Shown here: one piece after another, positions 38,661-48,070 of the stretch
Layout: the number at the start of each line of letters is the position of its first letter
How positions within the stretch are numbered: the first letter of the stretch is position 1
Assembly: GCA_003263775.1 (NCBI GenBank)
Contig: JYJJ01000057.1
Span: forward strand, 124,001-188,000
Reading direction: 5' to 3'
Origin: Vibrio maritimus
GTDB lineage: Bacteria > Pseudomonadota > Gammaproteobacteria > Enterobacterales > Vibrionaceae
DNA length: 64,000 nucleotides
Notes under the pieces: model-generated
Seen by the model: the letters and a program-made list of their open reading frames with translations, nothing else
Told to the model about the DNA's origin: nothing
Databases searched by the model: none
Program-made: the position numbers and the translations under genes

Positions 38661-38714
38661 AATAGTGTCCTTTTGATTTCGTTGTAATTATCTGTAGGGG
38701 ATAGAGTTAACTTA

Positions 38715-39575
38715 TTAAACGTGTGCTTCCGTGTCGTTGACTTCAGCTTCTTCCTCGCATTGCGCCGGGCTAGTACAACCGCCAGCAGCAGGAAGATAAG
38801 CGCCAATCACTTTTGGATATAACCAGCCACCAAATAGACCGCCTGCGATAGTGGCAAAAATTGGAACAATGAAATATGGGATCTCTTTCGCTCCCGTCAG
38901 TGCATAATCCCAACCAGCAAAGTAGGCAAATAGCTTAGGACCGAAGTCACGTGCTGGGTTCATCGCAAAGCCGGTCAGTGCGCCAAGTGAGCCACCAATA
39001 GTGGCAACAAGCAAACCAATCAACAGTGGTACCATCGCTCCGCGAGATTCGCCGCCGTTATTGCTGTCACCAAACGCCAAAATGCCGAACATGAGAACTG
39101 CTGTGATGGTAAATTCCACCGCTGCTGCGCCCATGAAAGATAGAGAAGCGTGAGGGTAGGTTGAGAAAATACCTGCTGTTGCAAGTGCTTCAGGAGTATC
39201 TCTAGCCACGCCATTGGCAAGCTCCCAGTCAACAAACAAGTTGCTGAACAATCCATATACCAACGCCGCCGCACAGAATGCGCCTGCAACTTGCGATGCG
39301 ATATAAGGCAGTACCTTATGCTTTTCAAACCCGTGGAATGCGGCAAGAGCAATGGTTACCGCTGGGTTGATGTGAGCACCAGAAACACCTGCGGTGCAGT
39401 ACACAGCAAGCGCCACGCTAAGCCCCATACAATACTCACTTCCCATTGGCCGAATTCAGCACCGGTTAACACTAACGCTGCAACGCAGCCCACACCCCAA
39501 AATATAAGCAAGCCAGTACCAATAAACTCTGCGATACACTGGCCGAGTAGCGCAGGATCTTTTTTTTATACTCAT
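38715..39575 (-). CDS. glpF: Glycerol facilitator, aquaglyceroporin (two frameshifts)
   Basis: 286 residues after repair. The ATG at 39575 (AAGGAAAG upstream) gives MSIKKDPALLGQCIAEFIGT if one A is removed from the eight-base A run at 39560-39567. A second error, one G lost in the run at 39423-39426, separates QWEVSIVWG from LSVALAVYCTAGVSGAHINPAVT. Both NPA boxes are present (SGAHINPAVT and GFAMNPARDFGP, the latter with the glycerol-channel Asp). The C-terminus has a Cys-containing tail and acidic end. It admits glycerol by facilitated diffusion and is followed by glpK. Confidence 0.93.
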
Positions 39576-39666
39576 AGTTCTTTCCTTGGTCTTGTTTCAT
39601 ATGCATATCAAATGTGCGCTGGGATTGTAGCTAATTAGACCAGTTAGAAATCCGGCTTAGATCTCA

Positions 39667-39739
39667 TATGTGCGTACGAAAGTTAAAAATGTTCGTATTA
39701 TGTTCATAAATGTTATCTAAAGCACATTTTATGTTCGTT
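39667..39739. promoter_or_regulatory. GlpR operator cluster with a CRP-like site between glpF and glpR
   Basis: Four half-sites fit the E. coli GlpR half-site pattern WATKYTCGWW: TATGTGCGTA (39667, one mismatch), AATGTTCGTA (39688), TATGTTCATA (39699, one mismatch) and TATGTTCGTT (39730). A CRP-like sequence TGTTA-N6-GCACA lies at 39711-39726. The cluster sits in the 316-base gap between glpF (minus) and glpR (plus) and should repress glpFK without glycerol-3-phosphate and activate it with cAMP. Confidence 0.7.
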
Positions 39740-39891
39740 TTGGTTATTTTGTGCGAAATGGAGCAGTGTTTTGTTTGCTTTATCTGTAATCGGATACAGT
39801 AATGGACAGATTTGCTGTAGCGACTATTTAAAACCTTACCAATACCAAGTAAACTCGAGGTTCACCATGGTTTTAACGCGAGGGAGTGTGG

Positions 39892-40653
39892 TTGAAAGCG
39901 ATAAAAAGACATCAGGAAATCATTGAATTGGTGACCACGCATGGCTACGTCAGCACGGAAGATTTGGTCGAAAAGTTTCATGTGAGCCCACAAACGATTC
40001 GTCGAGACTTAAACGAATTGGCGGATGCGAACAAAATCAAACGTAATCACGGTGGGGCAACCATTGTGACTAGCTCTGAAAATTCGTCCTACCAGAGCCG
40101 CAAAGTCTCCAATCAGGCAGAGAAAGAGCGGATTGCTGCGCAGCTCGTCAAACACATACCGAATGGTGCGACACTGTTTATCGATATCGGTACCACGCCA
40201 GAAGCCATTGCCAAAGCGCTATTGGTTGAACACAGTGACTTGCGTATCGTGACCAACAACATCAATGTCGCATCTATGTTGATGCACAAAGAAAGCTTCC
40301 GTGTCATCTTGGCGGGTGGTGAAGTTCGTGGCCGCGATGGCGGTGTTACAGGAGAGTCGACCATTGATTTCGTGGCTCAGTTCAGACTTGATTTTGGTAT
40401 TTTGGGCATCAGTGGGATTGACTACGATGGTTCACTATTGGATTTCGATTACCATGAAGTTCGAGTAAAACGCGCGATCATTGAAAACAGCCGGAGCGTT
40501 TTGTTGGGAGTCGACCACAGTAAGTTTGGCCGCAATGCGATGGTGAAACTGGGTGGTATCGAAGAAGTCGACTTGGTCATCTCTGATATGAAACCACCGA
40601 AAGAAATCTGTAATGTTCTGAAAGATAATGAGATTAACGTTGAAATTGCTTAG
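39892..40653 (+). CDS. glpR: Glycerol-3-phosphate regulon repressor, DeoR family
   Basis: 253 residues from a TTG at 39892, which has AGGGAG at proper spacing and gives the typical opening MKAIKRHQEIIELV; a GTG at 39886 is the alternative. The N-terminal helix-turn-helix is VSTEDLVEKFHVSPQTIRRDLNEL, quoted here as two elements (EDLVEKFHVS and QTIRRDLNEL). The DeoR-C sugar-phosphate domain has FIDIGTTPEAIAKAL, ILAGGEVRGRDGGVTG and LGVDHSKFGRNAMV. It represses the glp genes until glycerol-3-phosphate binds. Operators lie on both sides of the gene. Confidence 0.94.
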   Translation: MKAIKRHQEIIELVTTHGYVSTEDLVEKFHVSPQTIRRDLNELADANKIKRNHGGATIVTSSENSSYQSRKVSNQAEKERIAAQLVKHIPNGATLFIDIGTTPEAIAKALLVEHSDLRIVTNNINVASMLMHKESFRVILAGGEVRGRDGGVTGESTIDFVAQFRLDFGILGISGIDYDGSLLDFDYHEVRVKRAIIENSRSVLLGVDHSKFGRNAMVKLGGIEEVDLVISDMKPPKEICNVLKDNEINVEIA

Positions 40654-40681
40654 CGTCTGATAACGAGTCAGGACTTGAGAG

Positions 40682-40707
40682 ACCAGCCTTTATGGCTGGT
40701 TTTTTTG
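40682..40707 (+). terminator. Rho-independent terminator of glpR
   Basis: ACCAGCC-TTTAT-GGCTGGT followed by seven Ts, 28 bases after the glpR stop. A textbook hairpin. Confidence 0.92.
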
Positions 40708-40755
40708 TATTTTGTTTTCCTGTCATGGCTTATATCGAAACTAAATTGCGCGATA

Positions 40756-40790
40756 TTGTGCTCGAACGAACATTTGTGAGCGAAATCTCG
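40756..40790 (+). promoter_or_regulatory. GlpR operator-like sites ahead of glpA
   Basis: TGTGCTCGAA and, overlapping it by two bases on the other strand, AATGTTCGTT (9 and 10 of 10 matches to the half-site WATKYTCGWW) form an 18-base dyad at about 40757-40775. A weaker copy TGTGAGCGAA follows. They lie about 75 bases before the glpA start and should give GlpR control of glpABC. Confidence 0.62.
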
Positions 40791-40848
40791 AAACTTATTG
40801 AGTTTTAATGCCACACTATTTTTGCGTTAATTCAATGGGTGGGATGCA

Positions 40849-42546
40849 ATGAAAGCAATAGCTCGGTATCAAACAGAGGTGATCGTTATAGGAGGCGGTG
40901 CGACGGGATCTGGCATTATGCGGGACTGCGCATTGCGGGGCATTGATTGTATTTTACTAGAGCGAGATGACTTGGCTTCTGGTACGACAGGTCGAAATCA
41001 CGGCCTGTTGCATTCTGGTGCTCGTTACGCCGTCACTGATCCAGATTCTGCGATGGAGTGTATTGCAGAAAATCGCATCCTAAAGTCCATTGCCTCACAC
41101 TGTATCGAAGATACTGGCGGTATGTTCATCACGCTTCCAGAAGATGAACTCTCCTTTCAAGATGAGTTCGTCGCAGCCTGTGATGTCGCCGGAATCGAAA
41201 CGGAGAGAATGACGACCAAAGAAGCGCTGCTGTTTGAGCCTAACGCCAACCCAGCAATGCTTGGCGCTATTAAAGTACCGGACGGCACCATTGATCCATT
41301 TAGGCTTTGTGCCTCAAACGTACTCGATGCCAAAGAGAGAGGCGCTAGACTATTTAGCCATTGTGTTGTGACGTCTCTCATCCGAGAAGGGGATCGAGTC
41401 ATTGGTGTTAATGCTTTCAATACACGCACTCAGTTACCGTTTGAGGTGTTTGGGCAAGAGGTCATTAATGCTGCTGGTATTTGGGGGCAGACAATATGTG
41501 AGTATGCGGATCTCAGCGTAAAAATGTTCCCAGCTAAAGGATCTCTTCTGATACTCGATTACCGCATCAATAACCGAGTCATCAATCGTTGCCGTAAACC
41601 AGCTGACGCCGATATTTTAGTGCCCGGCGACACCATTTCCCTCATCGGAACCACATCCGAACACATTGATTACGACCAAATAGACGATCTTCGTGTGAGC
41701 GCGGATGAAGTCGACATTCTCTTGGAAGAAGGTGCGAAGCTTGCACCAATCATGAGCCAAAGCAGGGTGCTACGTGCTTATGCGGGCGTCAGACCTTTGG
41801 TTTCACTCAGTGAAGATACTAGCGGGCGTAATATCAGCCGGGGCATCGTTCTTGTTGATCACGCGGAGTTTGACGGCCTGCATGGCTTTACCACCATTAC
41901 CGGTGGCAAGCTAATGACCTACAGACTCATGGCGCAAATGGCCACCGACAGTGTCGCGAAAAAGCTTGGTAACACCAACCCTTGCATCACGCACACCACA
42001 CCTTTGCCAGGCTCTTATAGTGCCCCAACACCTGCTAAGAAAACCGCAAGTATCGCGAAGCCAGTTTATCACTCTGCGATTGATCGACATGGAGAACGGG
42101 CACTGGCGTTTTTATCTGACGACCAAGCCAGCCAATCTGTGATTTGTGAATGTGAGATGGTCACAGCAGGTGAAATTGAATACGCGGTAAAAGCGTTGGA
42201 TGTGCATAACCTCGTCGACTTGCGCCGAAGAACAAGGTTGGGAATGGGACCATGTCAGGGCGAAATGTGCAGCTATCGAGCAGCCAGTCTATTGGCCGAC
42301 TACGGTAACTTTTCGGGGTACGAAGTTGGAGAGATGCTGCATGACTTTCTTGAAGAGCGCTGGAAAGGCACGAAACCTGTGCTTTGGGGAGATGCTCTGC
42401 GGGAGGCGGAATTTAGCTACTGGGTATATCAAGGCTTATTTGGCACCGGGGATTTTGAGTTCAAGCAAGATGGTGTAAATCACGGCGAAACTAAGCAAGC
42501 GGTAGATAAGCAAGCGACAGATAAGGAAGTGGAGGCTGAGCAATGA
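40849..42546 (+). CDS. glpA: Anaerobic glycerol-3-phosphate dehydrogenase, subunit A (FAD)
   Basis: 565 residues. N-terminal FAD dinucleotide fold VIVIGGGATGSGIMRDCALRG, quoted as GGGATGSGIMRD; then TTGRNHGLLHSGARYAV, a GlpD/GlpA catalytic-domain signature. The C-terminus carries a BFD-like Cys motif: VICECEMVTAGEI followed by GMGPCQGEMCSYRAA, four Cys suited to a [2Fe-2S] centre. The enzyme oxidises glycerol-3-phosphate to dihydroxyacetone phosphate, feeding the menaquinone pool through GlpB and GlpC. The C-terminal 25 residues are a Lys/Gln/Asp-rich extension. It overlaps glpB by four bases (ATGA). Confidence 0.95.
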   Translation: MKAIARYQTEVIVIGGGATGSGIMRDCALRGIDCILLERDDLASGTTGRNHGLLHSGARYAVTDPDSAMECIAENRILKSIASHCIEDTGGMFITLPEDELSFQDEFVAACDVAGIETERMTTKEALLFEPNANPAMLGAIKVPDGTIDPFRLCASNVLDAKERGARLFSHCVVTSLIREGDRVIGVNAFNTRTQLPFEVFGQEVINAAGIWGQTICEYADLSVKMFPAKGSLLILDYRINNRVINRCRKPADADILVPGDTISLIGTTSEHIDYDQIDDLRVSADEVDILLEEGAKLAPIMSQSRVLRAYAGVRPLVSLSEDTSGRNISRGIVLVDHAEFDGLHGFTTITGGKLMTYRLMAQMATDSVAKKLGNTNPCITHTTPLPGSYSAPTPAKKTASIAKPVYHSAIDRHGERALAFLSDDQASQSVICECEMVTAGEIEYAVKALDVHNLVDLRRRTRLGMGPCQGEMCSYRAASLLADYGNFSGYEVGEMLHDFLEERWKGTKPVLWGDALREAEFSYWVYQGLFGTGDFEFKQDGVNHGETKQAVDKQATDKEVEAEQ

Positions 42547-43925
42547 TTGATTATGATGTGGTTGTCATTGGTGGCGGCCTTGCAGGTTTTAGCAGCGCTT
42601 TAAGATGCATCGAGCGTGGACTCAAAACCGCCGTGGTTTCTCATGGTCAAAGTGCGATGCATTTTTCATCTGGCTCTATCGATGTGTTGAGTCATTCGCC
42701 AATAACCGGAGAAGCGGTGCGCAATCCTTTTGATGAAATTGCTGAGCTTGCTAAGACTTCGTCTTTACACCCTTACGCAAAGTTAGGTGAGAAACGGGTC
42801 TTCGAATCGCTCAGCTGGTTTCAGCAGTTGATGAGAAAACATGGGCTGCCTTTGAAACATCAAGATTCAATGGATAATCATTATCGAATCAGTAGCCTAG
42901 GTACATTAAAGGCCACATGGTTATCTCAACCTTACGTATGGCAACTTGATCAGAAATTCGCAGCTCTCAATCAGATTGAACGAGTGATCTTAGTATCGAT
43001 TGAAGGGTTCCGAGATTTCCAGCCAGAGATTGCCAAAGCCAAGTTGGCGAGTTTACCAATGTTCGCTGACAAAGAGCTGCTCACAGTAAAAATCACGCTT
43101 GATACATCTGGTATAGCGCAAAGAAATTGCCACGAATTTCGTTCTATTGATGTGTCTCGGCTGCTGCGTCAAGAGGCTGATTTTGCAAGCGTATGTTCCC
43201 AGCTTAGGCAGGTTGCTACGCCGAACGACTTGGTGTTGATGCCTTCAATTCTTGGTAACGGAGATGGCTTAGCTCTGATGGAAAAACTGGCCGCTGAAAC
43301 ACATCTAAAATTTCATGAAGTGCCGACCATGCCGCCATCGCTTTTAGGTATTCGAATAGAAGACACGTTAAGACGAGCATTTATTGAAGCGGGTGGGGCA
43401 CTTCATGTTGGTGACGAGGTGACGCACGGTGTGTTCAAGCAAGACGGTGACCAGCTTTCGCTTGCGTGTTTGTATACTCGAAAAATGCGAACTGTACCTA
43501 TCAATACGAAGTTTGTGGTACTGGCATCTGGGAGCTTCTTTAGCAAAGGCCTGAAAGCGGAGCATCATAAGGTGAGCGAGCCCATCTTTGATTTGGATAT
43601 TGAAGACATCGGTGGGCGGGAGTCATGGTATTCAAAGCACTTTTTCTCCCGAACATCCCATCCATTTATGAATTTTGGCGTGTCAACTAATCGGGAATTC
43701 AAGCCTCTTAAAGCGCAGCAGTGTATAGATAATGTCTACTGTGCAGGCTCTATTCTTGCTCATTATGATCCTATCGCTCATGGCTGTGGTGGTGGCGTGG
43801 CGATAAGCACTGGTTTCCATGTTGCTGATGCTATCGCAGAACGCGAAGAGTCAGTTTGTTATGCACAAAAATTAAGCCACTCACAGCAGCCTAATCAATC
43901 ACAAAAGAAAGGAGCGCTAGTATGA
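42543..43925 (+). CDS. glpB: Anaerobic glycerol-3-phosphate dehydrogenase, subunit B
   Basis: 460 residues, about 40 longer than the E. coli protein. It has an N-terminal dinucleotide-binding fold (YDVVVIGGGLAGFSSALRC), HFSSGSIDVLSH, and a C-terminal ASGSFFSKGL and NVYCAGSILAHYDPIAHGCGGGVAISTG, quoted as CAGSILAHYDPIAHGCGGG. It links the catalytic subunit to the membrane-anchor protein GlpC. Both junctions, with glpA and glpC, overlap by four bases. Confidence 0.94.
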   Translation: MIDYDVVVIGGGLAGFSSALRCIERGLKTAVVSHGQSAMHFSSGSIDVLSHSPITGEAVRNPFDEIAELAKTSSLHPYAKLGEKRVFESLSWFQQLMRKHGLPLKHQDSMDNHYRISSLGTLKATWLSQPYVWQLDQKFAALNQIERVILVSIEGFRDFQPEIAKAKLASLPMFADKELLTVKITLDTSGIAQRNCHEFRSIDVSRLLRQEADFASVCSQLRQVATPNDLVLMPSILGNGDGLALMEKLAAETHLKFHEVPTMPPSLLGIRIEDTLRRAFIEAGGALHVGDEVTHGVFKQDGDQLSLACLYTRKMRTVPINTKFVVLASGSFFSKGLKAEHHKVSEPIFDLDIEDIGGRESWYSKHFFSRTSHPFMNFGVSTNREFKPLKAQQCIDNVYCAGSILAHYDPIAHGCGGGVAISTGFHVADAIAEREESVCYAQKLSHSQQPNQSQKKGALV

Positions 43926-45174
43926 CTGCCGTCCGCCCAGCTGAACTAATCGCCGTCGCTAGCCTCCATGGTGATGAGCAAACGAAAACCTTTGAGAACT
44001 GCATTAAGTGCACGGTGTGTACTGTCTATTGTCCGGTCGCAAAAGCCAATCCTGAATACCCAGGACCTAAGCAATGTGGCCCGGATGGAGAGCGTTTGAG
44101 ACTGAAAAGCCCAGAGTTTTTTGATGATGTACTTAAGCTTTGTACTAACTGCAAACGCTGTGAAACAGCTTGTCCTTCAGGGGTGCGTATTGGCGACATT
44201 ATCGCTGCCGCGCGTGGCAAACATGGGCGCAAGCATTAAGCCTGACAACGGCACGAGATTTCGTTTTGAGCCATACTGATCTCTTTGGTAGCTTAGCCAC
44301 GCCGTTTGCCCCTATTGTTAATAAACTCACTGAGCAAAGCCTCGTGAAAAAAGCCATGCACCATACTATTCAGGTGCATGATCATAAGTCTTTACCTAAA
44401 TATTCACATGGCACTTTCCGTCGTTGGTACAAAAAACACGTCGCCGATCAAAGCCAATATCGCCGTCAAATCAGCTATTTTCATGGTTGCTACGTTAACT
44501 ATAACGATCACAGCGTAGGCCAAAACTTCATCCGTGTTATGAACGCGATGAATATTGGTGTCCAGTTACTAGAGCGAGAGAAGTGCTGTGGCGTGCCCCT
44601 GATTGCTAATGGTTTTCACGCCAAAGCAAAGAAAAACGCAGAGCTTAATGTGAGTCAGTTGGAGAAAGCGTTAGAGAGCCGCTCTGAGTCGGTGATCTCA
44701 ACGTCGTCGACCTGTGCGTTTACCTTACAAGAAGAGTATCCCCATGTACTCGATGTCGATAACCAGAAGGTTGCTGATAAAGTTCATCTATTTAGTCGCT
44801 TTATGTTCAATGAGTGGCGTGAGGGGAACTTACCAAAAATGAAGCCACTGAATAAGCGTATTGTTTATCACACGCCTTGCCACTTGGAGCGTAGTGGTGA
44901 CCATATCTTCACTATTGAGCTTCTAAAAATGATCCCAGGTTTGGAAGTTCAAGTGCTAGATAGTGAGTGCTGTGGGTTGGCCGGAACTTATGGATACAAG
45001 CGAGAAAACTACGATGTATCGATGAAGATAGGTCATGGTTTATTTGAGCAAATTGATCACTCACAGGCTGATCTGGCGGTTTCTGATTGCGAAACGTGTC
45101 GTTGGCAAATCGAAGAGAATACAGGGTTATCTTGTGTACATCCTTTGAGTCTCATTGTGGAAGCACTTGAATGA
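43922..45174 (+). CDS. glpC: Anaerobic glycerol-3-phosphate dehydrogenase, subunit C (frameshifted near 44233)
   Basis: About 417 residues after repair. Two ferredoxin-type Cys clusters, CIKCTVCTVYCPV and CTNCKRCETACPSG, lie in the first 90 residues. The frame then stops at 44239 (HGRKH); restoring a G at AAG|CATT gives HGRKALSLTTARDFVLSHTD and runs to 45174. The C-terminal part has two CCG-type domains (EKCCGVPLIANGF and SECCGLAGTYGYK) typical of GlpC/HdrB-like proteins. It passes electrons from GlpAB to the quinone pool. Confidence 0.92.
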
Positions 45175-45547
45175 TGAAAATATGCTTAGTGTAGGGTGCA
45201 TCTATCCGTAAGCTCTGGTGAAACGGGAGGGTTAAAGGTTAGTGTTCTAATTATTATTATGTGCTTGAACAAGCGGCTAGCATATTGAAAGCTGTTTGCC
45301 AATTGTTGTTTTTATTATCAAAAACTTAAAAATATTTACGCGGGTAATATCCAATCTCACACTAACTGTAAGGTTTTGTAATAATTTCAGTAGGTTATGT
45401 TGTTTTGTGCGAGTGAGATCGTATATCTAAATCACTAATTAATTGATGTTTTCGAGTTGTTAACAGAATGCTATACCTTGAAATTGACGCTAGCTTTACT
45501 TAGAGTGCTAAACGTTACATTACAAAGGACTTTAAGGGCAACTCGAC
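45175..45547. other. AT-rich gap before the betaine transporter region
   Basis: 373 bases with no gene seen. A weak promoter candidate is TTGACG (near 45484) with GCTAAA 17 bases later. No terminator for glpC is obvious. It presumably drives the decayed proV ORF and the osmolyte transporter behind it. Confidence 0.45.
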
Positions 45548-46054
45548 ATGGATCCCATTCTAGAAGTTAAGGGACGGTATAAAGTGTTTGGGGAGAACTC
45601 GAAGAGAGTATTCCCACTCAGCGATATAGAAGTTGAAAAGTGGAACGTCACGAAGCAGTGTGTAGGTCTTGCTCGTGAACTTTCCTCCGACCCTGCTATT
45701 CCATTCATGGGCAGGGTTTTTTCGGCTCACTACTCTTTTAATCCAATCGAAATGCAAAACGAATTGATTTGTCTGCACCTGATTCACTTGAGCAATGACG
45801 ATGTTTTGCAAGTTGGTTGTCCTGATGACATTCTTCACAATCCTATCAACGGCTATGTAGAAGCCTTTCTTAAAGGCGTTCATGCTGTGAGCCTTCTGTT
45901 CATCAATATCATCGCACGCAACATGAACACTGCTATCGCTAGGGTGATTGATTCAAGCTGCAAACAGAGTGTCAGTGAATTTTGTAATAATAGCCTACTG
46001 TTCATACACTTATTGACAACCCCATATGGAAATCATTATGAAAAACTTAACTAG
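45548..46054 (+). pseudogene. Internally deleted proV relic with a still-open frame
   Basis: 168 codons. Segments align in order with ProV-type ATPases: ILEVKGRYKVFGENSKRVFP (N-terminus), VGLARELSSDPAI followed by EMQNEL (signature-to-D-loop region), and DVLQVGCPDDILHNPINGYV then AFLKGV (accessory-domain entry). Everything between is missing or scrambled: no Walker A, no LSGGQ, and Walker B is PFMGRV instead of LLMDEA. It cannot be an ATPase. The N-terminal wording differs from the intact ATPase at 48070, so it descends from a second proV. The 3' end overlaps the binding-protein gene by 17 bases. Whether the peptide is made is unknown. Confidence 0.72.
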
Positions 46055-47048
46055 GACGTTATTGTTTTCGTCTCTTCTTGCTGCAAGTTCCCTTCAAACC
46101 GCTTCTGCTAACGAATGCGGTGAAGTGACTATCGCAGACATGAACTGGAACTCTGCAACTCTTATTGCGAACGTAGATAAGTTCATACTTCAACACGGTT
46201 TCGATTGTGATGCTGAACTCGTCCCAGGTGATACTCAACCGACGGGTGCGTCTATGATCTCAAAAGGTCAGCCAGATATTGCACCAGAGTTTTGGAGTAA
46301 CTCAATGCGCGAAGCCTTGGATATGGGCGTCAAAGACGGTCAAATCCAATACGCGGGTACCACTCTAACGGATGGCGGTGAAGAAGGTTTTTGGGTGCCT
46401 GAGTATATGGTCGCCAAAGACCCATCAATGGCAACAATTGAAGGGGTACTCGCCAACGCTAAGATGTTCAAGCACCCAGAAGATCCAAGCAAGTCGGCGT
46501 TTTACTCTTGTCCAGCTGGCTGGAACTGCCAAATCTCTGCTGGCAACCTATTCACAGCACTCGGTATGGAAGAAAAAGGATTTGAGGTAATCGATCCAGG
46601 GTCAGGTGCGGGTCTATCGGGTTCAATTGCAAAAGCTTATGAGCGCGAAGAAGCATGGTTTGGTTATTACTGGGCACCGACAGCGGTTCTTGGTAAGTAC
46701 AAAATGGTTAAAGTCGACTTTGGTAGTGGTGTTGACGAGACGATGTTTAAAGAGTGTATCACTCAAGAAACGTGTCTAGAGCCGAAAGCAACAATGTACC
46801 CACCATCAATCGTGGAAACGGTTGTGACTACTGATTTTGCTAAGCGTTCTCCACAAGCGATGGCGTACTTTGCTAAGCGTGAGTTTACCAACGCGCAAAT
46901 GAACGGTCTTTTGGCTTGGATGGAAGACGAGCAAGCCGATGGCGAATACGCTGTTGAACACTTTATGAAAGAGTACAAATCAACTTGGTCTGCATGGTTA
47001 ACACCAGACGTTGCAGCAAAAGTACAAAAAGTAGTAGATGAACTTTAA
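46038..47048 (+). CDS. Glycine-betaine/choline-type ABC substrate-binding protein
   Basis: 336 residues from ATG 46038 (an in-frame ATG at 46026 reads through the likely ribosome site). Signal peptide LLFSSLLAASSLQTASA. OpuAC/ProX-like body: TIADMNWNSATLIANVDKFIL, quoted as ADMNWNSATLIANVDKFIL, then ELVPGDTQPTGASM, DIAPEFWSN and AYEREEAWFGYYWAPTAVLG, where clustered Trp/Tyr suit a quaternary-ammonium cage. Two Cys pairs (CPAGWNC, CITQETC) may form disulfides. It delivers betaine-like osmolytes to the downstream permease. Confidence 0.88.
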   Translation: MKNLTRTLLFSSLLAASSLQTASANECGEVTIADMNWNSATLIANVDKFILQHGFDCDAELVPGDTQPTGASMISKGQPDIAPEFWSNSMREALDMGVKDGQIQYAGTTLTDGGEEGFWVPEYMVAKDPSMATIEGVLANAKMFKHPEDPSKSAFYSCPAGWNCQISAGNLFTALGMEEKGFEVIDPGSGAGLSGSIAKAYEREEAWFGYYWAPTAVLGKYKMVKVDFGSGVDETMFKECITQETCLEPKATMYPPSIVETVVTTDFAKRSPQAMAYFAKREFTNAQMNGLLAWMEDEQADGEYAVEHFMKEYKSTWSAWLTPDVAAKVQKVVDEL

Positions 47049-47064
47049 ACCCAAACGTTAGTAA

Positions 47065-47088
47065 AAGGGGCTAGAGGAATAGCCCCTT
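47065..47088 (+). terminator. Intra-operon hairpin after the binding-protein gene
   Basis: AAGGGGCTA-GAGGAA-TAGCCCCTT, a nine-base perfect stem, then CTTATTT. It lies 17 bases after the binding-protein stop and before the permease. Such hairpins usually attenuate or protect the 3' end so that the binding protein is made in excess. Confidence 0.65.
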
Positions 47089-47176
47089 CTTATTTGATAC
47101 AAGCTCGCTATTTTCAAAGGCGAACACAAGGCAGCAGTCATTGCTGTTTCTGGCAGAAGTAATCAAGGAGTAACAG

Positions 47177-48070
47177 ATGTCTAATGCCACGTGGTTGAGT
47201 GAAATACCTCAATTAGACCGCAAACAACTATTAGAAATAAGAAAAACCTTAGACGGTGCCTATCGAGATTTTTCTCGAGAATACGGCGACACAATCGAAT
47301 CTCTATTCGACCCATTATTGAGCTTCTTGATTTGGTTTGAGAAGTTACTGCTTTCCAGCCCTTGGTGGCTAATTATCGGAATCCTGGTTGGTCTTGCTTA
47401 TGTGGCGAGCCGATCTTGGAAACTCAGCGCCTCTGTTGGTATCGCGTTCTTTGTTATCGGCTTTTTCGGTATGTGGGACAATACGATGCGAACCATGAGC
47501 ATCATTTTAGTCTCAACCATGCTCGCAATAGCGCTCGGGATACCCACCGGGATCCTCATGGCTCAGTCGAAAAAAGCCAGAGCCATCATTACCCCCATAC
47601 TTGACGTGATGCAAACCATGCCGGCGTTTGTGTATTTGATTCCAGTGGTCATGCTCCTTGGTATCGGCAAAATTCCGGGTGTTATCGCTGTTGTGATTTA
47701 CGCCATCCCGCCAGTTATTCGTTTGACTGATTTAGGTATTCGACTCGTAGATAAAGAAGTACTCGAAGCCGCTACCGCATACGGTGCGAGCCCGACACAG
47801 CGCCTATTTGGGGTTCAGGTGCCTTTGGCAATGCCGAACATCATGGCTGGTATCAACCAAACCATTATGATGGCTCTAGCGATGGTCGTTATTGCTTCGA
47901 TGATTGGTGTAAAAGGCTTAGGACAACCCGTTCTAAAGTCCATCACAAACCAATATTTCACGCTAGGTCTACTCAATGGCCTTGCTATCGTGGCGCTTGC
48001 CATTATTTTTGACCGTGTTTCACAAAGTTATGCAAAACGTACCCAAGCTCACTTAGGAGGTAGAGAATAA
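47177..48070 (+). CDS. ProW-like osmolyte ABC permease
   Basis: 297 residues with six to seven membrane helices. Its N-terminal soluble stretch (about 50 residues) is typical of ProW. The EAA region is EVLEAATAYGASPTQRLFGVQVPLAMPN, quoted as EAATAYGASPTQRLF, and MWDNTMRTMSIILVSTMLAI is the ProW/OpuAB opening of the core domain. It overlaps the ATPase gene by one base (TAATG). It forms the channel of the betaine-type importer. Confidence 0.92.
   Translation: MSNATWLSEIPQLDRKQLLEIRKTLDGAYRDFSREYGDTIESLFDPLLSFLIWFEKLLLSSPWWLIIGILVGLAYVASRSWKLSASVGIAFFVIGFFGMWDNTMRTMSIILVSTMLAIALGIPTGILMAQSKKARAIITPILDVMQTMPAFVYLIPVVMLLGIGKIPGVIAVVIYAIPPVIRLTDLGIRLVDKEVLEAATAYGASPTQRLFGVQVPLAMPNIMAGINQTIMMALAMVVIASMIGVKGLGQPVLKSITNQYFTLGLLNGLAIVALAIIFDRVSQSYAKRTQAHLGGRE

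Noticed and set aside
45560..45883. A 107-codon antisense frame opposite the proV relic.
   Set aside because: No ribosome site or recognisable domain; the plus-strand frame carries clear ProV segments, so this is its shadow.
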